A stretch of 5,033 nt of DNA. Origin: Betaproteobacteria bacterium (lineage in GTDB: Bacteria; Pseudomonadota; Gammaproteobacteria; Burkholderiales; Rhodocyclaceae). Numbering within the stretch: position 1 is the stretch's first letter; the number at the start of each line of letters is the position of its first letter. Under the pieces are notes generated by a model. It worked only from the letters and a program-made list of their open reading frames with translations. It searched no databases and was not told where the DNA came from. A program made the translations under genes and the position numbers. Below, one piece after another: positions 1 through 5,033 of this stretch. The stretch lies in NCBI GenBank assembly GCA_028065725.1, contig JAPTVL010000060.1, forward strand, positions 1 through 5,033, read 5' to 3'.

Positions 1-573
1 GATCGCCTGCCGGGCCTGCAAGGCGAGCAACTGGTTCGTCGCCTGGGTGGCCTGCAAGGCGCCCACCGCCGACTGGCTGCTGTTCACGAGGGCGGACAAG
101 GTCTGCTCGTCGGAAGCGAAGTTCTGCACCGACTGCGACTGCACCTCGGTCGCGGTGCGTAGCGCCTCAAGTGCGTTCTGCCAACGCTGGCTGGCATCGA
201 GCGCCATCTGGCTTGCCGGGGTCGAGGCGTTGTAGGAAGAGGGATAGAGCTGCGCGAACTGGGTCTCCATTTGCGTCAGATTCAATGACAGCCCCTGTGC
301 CTGTTGAAGCAGCTGGTTCGTCGCGGACAGCGCGGATTGCAGTTGATTGAGCGCGCTGAAGGGGAGACTGGTCAGGTTCTTCGCCTGGTTGGTCAGCATC
401 TGCGCTTCGTTCCGCAGTTGCTGGATCTGGTTGTTGATCTGTTGCAGGGCGCGGGCAGCGGTCAGGATGTTCTGCACGAGATTGGCGGGGTCGATCACCA
501 CCCATTGCGCCTGAGAAGCGGGCATCACGGCCATGAGCATGGCGGCGGCGATGGCAGGCAAGGCGTTTTTCAT
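1..573 (-). CDS. trbJ: TrbJ, VirB5-like P-type T4SS protein (3' end cut by window edge)
   Basis: This is the first 191 residues of TrbJ, the VirB5-type component of a conjugative type IV secretion system, thought to act in the periplasm or at the pilus tip in donor-recipient contact. The frame is open from the ATG at 573 to base 1 with no stop, so the C-terminus is missing. The N-terminus is a clear signal peptide: MKNALP, then an Ala/Met-rich hydrophobic stretch, with a likely signal peptidase I site ASQA|QW after residue 22. The WVVIDPANLVQN segment that follows is typical of the family. The rest is Gln/Asn/Leu/Ala-rich and helical, with repeated NQ/LQ patterns suggesting coiled coils, and the hexapeptide ATNQLL occurs twice (residues 84-89 and 178-183). 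The start overlaps the trbE stop as ATGA and has a strong AAGGAG eight bases upstream. Position directly after trbE supports the name. The frame was translated by hand from the sequence. Confidence 0.92.
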   Translation of the reverse strand, partial: MKNALPAIAAAMLMAVMPASQAQWVVIDPANLVQNILTAARALQQINNQIQQLRNEAQMLTNQAKNLTSLPFSALNQLQSALSATNQLLQQAQGLSLNLTQMETQFAQLYPSSYNASTPASQMALDASQRWQNALEALRTATEVQSQSVQNFASDEQTLSALVNSSQSAVGALQATQATNQLLALQARQAI

Positions 574-2999
574 GACGGAATCTCCTTGGGAATGGACGGG
601 AAGGCGGGGATGAGGTCGGCAGCCCAGTCGAGGCCGCGATGGCGCAGCCAGGCGGCGGCGAAGTCCGCCGGCGGCACCGATTCGGAAACGGCGTCGATGG
701 CGCGCTGGTCCTCAGGTCTAGCGGCACCGGCAAACGCCAGCGTCACCGGCCCGAGCCCCAGATTGAAGACCCGATTGCCGAGCCGTGACTGGTAGTAGTA
801 ATCGCGCTTGGGCTGGGCCTGCGCCACGATCTCGATCTGCCGCGCATTGAGGCCAAAGCCTTCGTAGATGGCGCGAATCTGCGGCTCGGTCGCTTGCGGG
901 TTGGGCAGAAAAATACGGTTCACGCAGCTCTCGATAATGGCGGGTGCAATGCTGGAATCCTTGATGTCCGCCAGCGACTGCGTGGCGAAGATCACCGACA
1001 CGTTCTTCTTGCGCAGCGTCTTCAGCCACTGGCGGATGCGCGCGGCGAACACCGGGTCGTCGAGGAACAGCCAGGCCTCATCTAAGATCAGCAGCGTTGG
1101 GGCTCCATCGAGGCGCTCCTCGAAGCGCGCGAACAGGTAGCGCAGCACCGCCAGCGCCGCCGCCTTGCTGTGCATCAGCTCTTCCATCTCGAAGCCTTGC
1201 ACGTCGGCGACACCGAGCCGGTCATGGTCGGCATCGAGCAGCCTGCCGTGTGCGCCGCCCAGCACATAGGGTTGCAAGGCTTGGCGCAGTGCGTTCGACT
1301 GCAGCAGTACGGATAATCCAGTCAGCGTGCGCTGATCGAGCGGCGCGCTGGCGAGGCTATTCAGCGCCGACCACACGGACGCCTTCTCGTCCGGCCCGAC
1401 GACCACGCCTTCGTGAATCAACAGACCTTGAACCCACTCAGCCGCCCACGCGCGATAGCTGTCCTGGTCGATATAGGCGAGCGGCTGGAAGGCGATGGCA
1501 CCGTCCGCGCCCAGGTCGTAGTGCTCGCCGCCGAGGCCGAGCACGGTGGCGCGAATCGAGCGCCCCATGTCGAATGCGAAGATGCGCGAGCCGGCGTAGC
1601 GGCGGAACTGCAAGGCCAGCGTCGCCAGCAGCACTGACTTGCCCATGCCGATGGGGCCGACCACCAAGGTGTTGCCCACGTCGCCGATGTGCATGACCAG
1701 CCGGAACGGTGTCGCGCCATCGGTGCGCGTCACGATCAGCGGCGGCCCATCGAGGTGGGTATTCCACTCCTGCCCGGCCCACACGGCGGAGACCGGCATC
1801 ATGTGCGCCAGGTTCAGGGTCGAGACGATAGGCTGGCGCACGTTGGCGTAGGCGTGCCCCGGAATCGACGACAGCCAGGCATCGACCGCATTCAAGGTCT
1901 CGGGGATCGTCACGAAGCCACGGCCCTGAATGGTTCGCTCGATTGCGCGGAGTTTTTCTTCAGCGGCGGTCGCGTCGGAGTCGAGCACGGTGACGGTGGC
2001 GGTGACGTGGCCGAAAGACACTTGGTCGCTACCCAGCTCCTGCAATGCCGTGTCAGCATCGGCCGCCTTGTTCGACGCATCGGAATCAACCAGCGGACTT
2101 TCCTGCTGGAACAGGGTCTCGCGCAGCAGTGCGACGATGTTCTTGCGCTTGGCGAACCACTGCCGACGCAGGCGGCTCAATTCCTTCTCGGCCTCGGCCT
2201 TGTCGAGGCACAGGAAGCGTGTGCTCCAGCGGTAGGCAAAGCCCAGGCGGTTGAGGTCGTCGAGAAGGCCAGGCCAAGTCGAGGTCGGGAAGCCACGCAC
2301 CGACACCACGCGCAGGTGCTGGTTCCCAAGCATCGGCGCGAGGCCGCCCGTCAATGGCTCGTCGGCCAGCAACGCATCGAGGTGCATCGGCACCTCGGGC
2401 ACGGCCACCGGGTGCCGACGCGTGGACACGCAGGCATGCAGGTAGGTCAAGGTCTGAGCGTCGTCGAGCCAGCTGATCTCCGGCATCACCCCTTCGAGTA
2501 AGCCGAAGACGCGTTCGCTCTCCGACATGAAGCCCTCCAGCCGCTCGCGCCAGTCCACGCCTTCGACCCTGCTGTTCTCATAGAGAAGCTTGGCGGCGCG
2601 CGCCGTCGATTCTTCGGGCGGCAGGTACAGCAGCGTCAGGTGGTAGGTGCTTTCGAAATGGCTATCGGCTTCCTCGAACGCGGCGCGGCGTTCTTCATCA
2701 ACCAGCCAGGACAGCGGTTCGGGGAACGTAGAATTAGGATAGTCCGCTGCTTCGAGTCGCTCGGCCTCGACGAACAACGCCCAGCCCGATCCAAGCCGAC
2801 GCAGCGCATTGTTCAATCGCGCAGAGGTCGCGACCAGTTCGCCCTGGGTCGCGCTGTCCAGATCCGGCCCGCGAAAGCGTGCCGTACGCTGGAACGAGCC
2901 ATCCTTGTTCAACACGGCGCCGGGTGCGACCAGACCGGCCCAGGGCAGCCAGTCGGCCAGCAACGTGGGGCGCTTATGGTATTCGGCGAGGTGCATCAT
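570..2999 (-). CDS. trbE: TrbE, VirB4-family conjugative transfer ATPase
   Basis: Complete 809-residue TrbE, the large VirB4-class ATPase that powers pilus biogenesis and substrate transfer at the cytoplasmic face of the inner membrane. Residues 1 to about 400 form the VirB4/CagE N-terminal domain, beginning MMHLAEYHKRPTLLADWLPW. The C-terminal ATPase domain carries Walker A GPIGMGKS at 448-455, the FAFDMGRS strand at 474-481, Walker B LLILDEAW at 636-643 and a FATQS motif at 671-675. All catalytic motifs are intact, and the length is close to the 800-850 residues usual for the family. There is no obvious transmembrane segment, so membrane association probably depends on partners such as TrbD. 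The start is the first of two adjacent ATGs (2999 or 2996). It has GAGGA seven bases upstream, and that site overlaps the trbD stop. The stop overlaps the trbJ start as ATGA. A run of four A/T-ending codons lies at 2730-2741. Confidence 0.97.
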   Translation of the reverse strand: MMHLAEYHKRPTLLADWLPWAGLVAPGAVLNKDGSFQRTARFRGPDLDSATQGELVATSARLNNALRRLGSGWALFVEAERLEAADYPNSTFPEPLSWLVDEERRAAFEEADSHFESTYHLTLLYLPPEESTARAAKLLYENSRVEGVDWRERLEGFMSESERVFGLLEGVMPEISWLDDAQTLTYLHACVSTRRHPVAVPEVPMHLDALLADEPLTGGLAPMLGNQHLRVVSVRGFPTSTWPGLLDDLNRLGFAYRWSTRFLCLDKAEAEKELSRLRRQWFAKRKNIVALLRETLFQQESPLVDSDASNKAADADTALQELGSDQVSFGHVTATVTVLDSDATAAEEKLRAIERTIQGRGFVTIPETLNAVDAWLSSIPGHAYANVRQPIVSTLNLAHMMPVSAVWAGQEWNTHLDGPPLIVTRTDGATPFRLVMHIGDVGNTLVVGPIGMGKSVLLATLALQFRRYAGSRIFAFDMGRSIRATVLGLGGEHYDLGADGAIAFQPLAYIDQDSYRAWAAEWVQGLLIHEGVVVGPDEKASVWSALNSLASAPLDQRTLTGLSVLLQSNALRQALQPYVLGGAHGRLLDADHDRLGVADVQGFEMEELMHSKAAALAVLRYLFARFEERLDGAPTLLILDEAWLFLDDPVFAARIRQWLKTLRKKNVSVIFATQSLADIKDSSIAPAIIESCVNRIFLPNPQATEPQIRAIYEGFGLNARQIEIVAQAQPKRDYYYQSRLGNRVFNLGLGPVTLAFAGAARPEDQRAIDAVSESVPPADFAAAWLRHRGLDWAADLIPAFPSIPKEIPS
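582..587 (-). promoter_or_regulatory. Shine-Dalgarno of trbJ
   Basis: AAGGAG on the minus strand, eight bases before the trbJ ATG at 573. It lies inside the last codons of trbE and is the closest match to the anti-Shine-Dalgarno consensus among the five starts in the window. It settles the trbJ start and suggests that trbJ can be initiated efficiently in its own right as well as by coupling to trbE. Confidence 0.75.
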
Positions 3000-3006
3000 G
3001 GGATCG

Positions 3007-3011
3007 TCCTC
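3007..3011 (-). promoter_or_regulatory. Shine-Dalgarno of trbE overlapping the trbD stop codon
   Basis: GAGGA on the minus strand, seven bases before the trbE ATG at 2999 (ten before the second ATG at 2996). Its first two bases are the last two of the trbD TGA stop (3012-3010). A ribosome terminating on trbD therefore sits over this site. This is the only junction in the window without an ATGA overlap. Confidence 0.7.
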
Positions 3012-3309
3012 ACACGTCCAGCAGCTGCCGGTGCTTGATGTGCCGGGCGAAGACCGCCATAAACTGCGTATCCACTCGCGCGCCCCACACGGCCAGCGAG
3101 TGCCCGACGATCCATAGCACCATGCCGGGCAGCCAGAGTTGCAGCCCGAGCCCCACGGCGGCGGCTAGCGTGCCGTTGGCAATCGCCACGGTGCGCGGTG
3201 CACCTCCCAGCAGGATGGGCTCGGTCAGCGAGCGATGCAGCGGAATCTCGAAACCATTCGCGAAGCTGGCTGTGTCAGCGCCCAATGTGTTCAGGCCGGT
3301 CGCGTTCAT
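3010..3309 (-). CDS. trbD: TrbD, VirB3-like inner-membrane protein
   Basis: Complete 99-residue TrbD, the VirB3-type small membrane protein that partners the VirB4-class ATPase (here TrbE) in the inner membrane. The N-terminal segment FEIPLHRSLTEPILLGGAPR (residues 20-39) is the family's characteristic amphipathic lead-in. Two closely spaced hydrophobic stretches follow, roughly 41-59 and 62-79, forming a hairpin, and then a basic tail ending FARHIKHRQLLDV. The same frame stays open upstream to an ATG at 3531, but that extension lies wholly within trbC and translates into a His/Arg-rich sequence with no resemblance to TrbD. I therefore chose the ATG at 3309. It overlaps the trbC stop as ATGA and has GGAG ten bases upstream. 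The identification rests on the sequence pattern plus its invariant place between trbC and trbE. Confidence 0.93.
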   Translation of the reverse strand: MNATGLNTLGADTASFANGFEIPLHRSLTEPILLGGAPRTVAIANGTLAAAVGLGLQLWLPGMVLWIVGHSLAVWGARVDTQFMAVFARHIKHRQLLDV

Positions 3310-3638
3310 GCGATCACCGCTCCGCCCGTGAAGCTGAAAAAGGTCAGGAAGAACGACGACGCGGCGAACGCGATCGACAGGCCGAACACGATCTGCACCA
3401 GCTTGCGGAAGCCGCCGCTGGTGTCGCCGAAGGCCAGCGTCAGCCCGGTGGTAATGATGATGATCACCGCGATGATGCGAGCCACCGGCCCCTGGATCGA
3501 GTCCAGCAGGGATTGCAACGGTGCTTCCCATGGCATGTTCGATCCCGCGGCGTATGCGGGAATGGCGATGGCCAGCAGCAGCGCGGCGAGAGCCACGAAT
3601 TGCAAGGCAGGTTTTACGGAAATACGTGAAGTCGTCAT
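3306..3638 (-). CDS. trbC: TrbC, VirB2-like conjugative prepilin
   Basis: Complete 110-residue TrbC, the precursor of the conjugative pilus subunit. A basic N-terminus leads into a hydrophobic signal segment (residues 11-27) with a probable signal peptidase site AYA|AGS after residue 30. The mature part has two hydrophobic segments, about 52-70 (Ile-rich) and 81-101, separated by a short polar loop GDTSGGFRK (71-79), the VirB2/TrbC hairpin layout. The protein ends FTGGAVIA. In RP4, TrbC is cleaved before a C-terminal AEIA tetrapeptide and joined head to tail. The Gly-Gly followed by AVIA looks like the equivalent site, giving a core of about 76 residues against 78 in RP4 (inference). The start overlaps the trbB stop as ATGA, with GGAG seven bases upstream. 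Each assembled pilus needs many copies of this subunit. Confidence 0.94.
   Translation of the reverse strand: MTTSRISVKPALQFVALAALLLAIAIPAYAAGSNMPWEAPLQSLLDSIQGPVARIIAVIIIITTGLTLAFGDTSGGFRKLVQIVFGLSIAFAASSFFLTFFSFTGGAVIA
3320..3323 (-). promoter_or_regulatory. Shine-Dalgarno of trbD (decides the start)
   Basis: GGAG on the minus strand, ten bases before the ATG at 3309. The spacing is slightly long. Together with the ATGA overlap at 3306-3309 it supports a 99-residue TrbD rather than the longer in-frame reading that begins inside trbC at 3531. Confidence 0.55.
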
Positions 3639-4651
3639 GATGGTTCTCCGAGAGTTGATGAAAGTAAAGGGACGAAAGGCATCAGCTCGGCGCTGAGCTG
3701 GTAGCCGTGGCTGTCGAAGCCGATGACACGGGCGACTTCCTGCACGCGGCGCGCACGACCGCGACCGGCGATGTAGACGATGACGTTGACCGCTTCCACG
3801 ATCAGGGCGCGTGGTGGCGTCACGGCGACTTCGAGGATCAGTTGTTCCAGGCGCAGCAGCGCGCCCGCGGCGGAACCGGCATGGACGGTGGCGATGCCGC
3901 CCGGATGGCCGGTGCCCCAGGCCTTGAGCAAGTCCAACGCTTCGGCGCCGCGCACTTCACCGACGACGATGCGGTCCGGGCGCAGCCGAAGGGTCGAGCG
4001 CACCAGCTCGGCCATGGTCACGATGCCAGCATGAGTGCGCAGCGGTACATGGTCGCGCGCGGTGCATTGCAGCTCCACCGTGTCTTCCAACACGATCACG
4101 CGGTCGCCGGTGGCGGCGATCTCGTCGAGCAGGGCATTGGCCAGCGTGGTCTTGCCGGTGCTGGTGCCACCCGCGATCAGGATGTTCTGGCGTTCGCGCA
4201 CCGCGTTGCGCAGGAAGGCTGCCTGGGCCTCGGTCAGGATGCCGTCGGTAACGTAGGCGTCGAGCCGGATCAGGCCGACCGCGCGCTTTCTCAGCGCGAA
4301 GACCGGCCCCGGCGTCACCGGTGGCAGCGCACCCTCGAAACGTTCGCCGGTCTCGGGCAACTCGGCGGACAGCAGCGGCTTGCCCGCATGCACCTCGGCG
4401 CGCACGTGGGCTGCGACCAGGCGGATGATGCGTTCGCCGTCGGCGGGGGTGAGGCGGATGCCAAGCGGTTCGCGGCCGCTGCCCAGCCGGTCCACCCACA
4501 GCGAACCGTCCGGGTTCAGCATCACCTCCACCACATCGGGGTCGTCCAGGGCTCTGGCGATGTCCGGCCCCATAGCCGTGCGCAGCATGCGCACGCGACG
4601 TTCCAGCGCCAGCGAGGCCGACATGTCATGATCACGCAGTGCGTTGTTCAT
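3635..4651 (-). CDS. trbB: TrbB, VirB11-family secretion ATPase
   Basis: Complete 338-residue TrbB, the hexameric VirB11/PulE-type traffic ATPase that works with TrbE in pilus assembly and DNA/protein transfer. An N-terminal domain covers residues 1 to about 150, including VVEVMLNPDGSLWVDR. The RecA-like domain then carries Walker A GGTSTGKTT (161-169), the Asp box VLEDTVEL (187-194), Walker B DRIVVGEVRG (226-235) and the His box GTGHPGGIATVHA (246-258). All of these are intact. The ATG at 4651 is chosen because it overlaps the preceding stop as ATGA and has an AGGGG ten bases upstream. A second in-frame ATG at 4624 has no recognisable Shine-Dalgarno. The ending GEPS overlaps the trbC start. 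The sequence style matches TrbB of Tn4371-like elements. A long open frame on the opposite strand is a codon-bias shadow. Confidence 0.97.
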   Translation of the reverse strand: MNNALRDHDMSASLALERRVRMLRTAMGPDIARALDDPDVVEVMLNPDGSLWVDRLGSGREPLGIRLTPADGERIIRLVAAHVRAEVHAGKPLLSAELPETGERFEGALPPVTPGPVFALRKRAVGLIRLDAYVTDGILTEAQAAFLRNAVRERQNILIAGGTSTGKTTLANALLDEIAATGDRVIVLEDTVELQCTARDHVPLRTHAGIVTMAELVRSTLRLRPDRIVVGEVRGAEALDLLKAWGTGHPGGIATVHAGSAAGALLRLEQLILEVAVTPPRALIVEAVNVIVYIAGRGRARRVQEVARVIGFDSHGYQLSAELMPFVPLLSSTLGEPS

Positions 4652-5033
4652 GACGGGACTGCCCCTGATTCGTCGTCAGCAGGCGCTTCGCTGGGGTTGG
4701 TTTTGCCCTGGCCGAAGAACTGGCTCTGATCGGGCTGAATTTCTTCGACCACGTCCTTGACCAGGCTGCGTCCGCGCAGCAGATGCCGGCCGAGCTGTTC
4801 GACGAACTGCTCGAAGCGTGCCCGGCCCTGGGCGCGTGCCGCTTCCTGATGCGCTTCCGGCACGGGTGTGCTGACGGTGAGGAAATATCGCACGTACAGC
4901 GCCAACGTCTCGATCAGGATGTTCTGGTCGCGCTCCAGCTTATCGAACTGACGCGACAGCCGGTCCAGCCGCTTGGCGATGGCGGCTTCGCGCTGGTCGC
5001 CGGAATCCGGTGACAGGAAGGAGGCCAGGGCCG
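4648..5033 (-). CDS. CopG-like ribbon-helix-helix protein preceding trbB (5' end cut by window edge)
   Basis: The last 127 residues of a gene that continues past the right edge. No stop or ATG occurs in frame between 4651 and the edge, and the TTG at 4905 is not credible as a start because the reading continues upstream with the same character. The visible part begins ALASFLSPDSGDQREAAIAK. It runs into a charged helix with Leu/Ile spacing suited to a coiled coil (about visible residues 14-43, IAKRLDRLSRQFDKLERDQ), a hydrophobic stretch LALYVRYFLTV (about 43-53), a second helical region FEQFVEQLGRHLLRGRSLVKDVVEE, and an acidic, disordered-looking tail. From memory of Tn4371-like elements, this matches the C-terminal part of the roughly 150-residue CopG/RHH protein encoded between traG and trbB. 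The DNA-binding N-terminus is outside the window, so its role as an operon regulator or transfer accessory is inferred. Its stop overlaps the trbB start as ATGA. Confidence 0.78.
   Translation of the reverse strand, partial: ALASFLSPDSGDQREAAIAKRLDRLSRQFDKLERDQNILIETLALYVRYFLTVSTPVPEAHQEAARAQGRARFEQFVEQLGRHLLRGRSLVKDVVEEIQPDQSQFFGQGKTNPSEAPADDESGAVPS

Noticed and set aside
167..733. Alternative minus-strand frame across the trbE-trbJ junction (188 residues)
   Set aside because: Arg/Pro-rich out-of-frame reading. The TrbJ frame in the same place has a signal peptide, a strong Shine-Dalgarno and family sequence.
304..795. Plus-strand open frame across the trbE-trbJ junction
   Set aside because: Overlaps two well-supported genes on the other strand and has no recognisable features or convincing ribosome site.
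1689..2501. Plus-strand open frame opposite trbE (270 residues)
   Set aside because: Lies wholly within the intact trbE gene, has no domain signal, and reads as a codon-bias shadow.
3310..3531. N-terminal extension of trbD to an upstream in-frame ATG
   Set aside because: The extension lies inside trbC and yields His/Arg-rich sequence unlike TrbD. The ATG at 3309 has the ATGA overlap, a Shine-Dalgarno and the usual family length.
3707..4729. Long plus-strand open frame opposite trbB (340 residues)
   Set aside because: Composition is low-complexity Gly/Ala/Arg/His/Asp/Gln without recognisable domains, and the minus strand encodes a complete TrbB with all ATPase motifs. Long antisense frames are expected in GC-rich genes.
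4903..4905. TTG as start of an 85-residue protein upstream of trbB
   Set aside because: The frame continues without a stop to the window edge with coherent helical sequence matching the CopG-like family, so the real start is outside.
1..5033. Promoters, terminators, tRNAs, insertion sequences, CRISPR arrays
   Set aside because: Looked for and not found. Genes abut or overlap, leaving no intergenic room, and no hairpin followed by a T-run or spaced repeats was seen.

Overview
The window holds six genes, all on the minus strand, packed end to end with no intergenic space beyond 10 bases. They are the first half of a P-type (trb) mating-pair-formation operon. In transcription order, from the right edge to the left, they are: a ribbon-helix-helix (CopG-like) protein whose 5' end lies outside the window; trbB (VirB11-type ATPase); trbC (VirB2-type prepilin); trbD (VirB3-type membrane protein); trbE (VirB4-type ATPase); and trbJ (VirB5-type pilus-tip protein), whose 3' end lies outside the window. 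Both outer genes are cut by the window edges, and the four between them look complete and intact.

The order RHH-trbB-C-D-E-J matches the conjugation module of Tn4371-like integrative and conjugative elements. In those elements the coupling protein gene traG lies upstream of the RHH gene, and trbL-trbF-trbG-trbI follow trbJ. Placing trbJ directly after trbE is also the Ti-plasmid arrangement and differs from IncP plasmid RP4, where trbF follows trbE. High GC content with strong G/C third positions fits a beta- or gammaproteobacterial host such as a pseudomonad, xanthomonad or Burkholderiales member. The sequence alone does not fix the species, nor whether the carrier is an ICE or a plasmid.

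The genes act as one machine. TrbE and TrbB are the cytoplasmic ATPases for assembly and secretion. TrbC is the pilus subunit, TrbD is the small inner-membrane partner of TrbE, and TrbJ is a periplasmic component exported by a signal peptide. Four of the five gene junctions are 4-base ATGA stop/start overlaps, and the fifth (trbD-trbE) has a Shine-Dalgarno sequence overlapping the upstream stop, so translation is probably coupled along the operon. No promoter, terminator, RNA gene, insertion sequence or CRISPR array is visible. The operon promoter must lie to the right of the window.

I do not see a previously undescribed system. The points worth a second look are the TrbC C-terminus, which looks already trimmed to the cyclisation-type processing site; the uninterrupted chain of coupled junctions; and the uncharacterised helical tail of the RHH protein.
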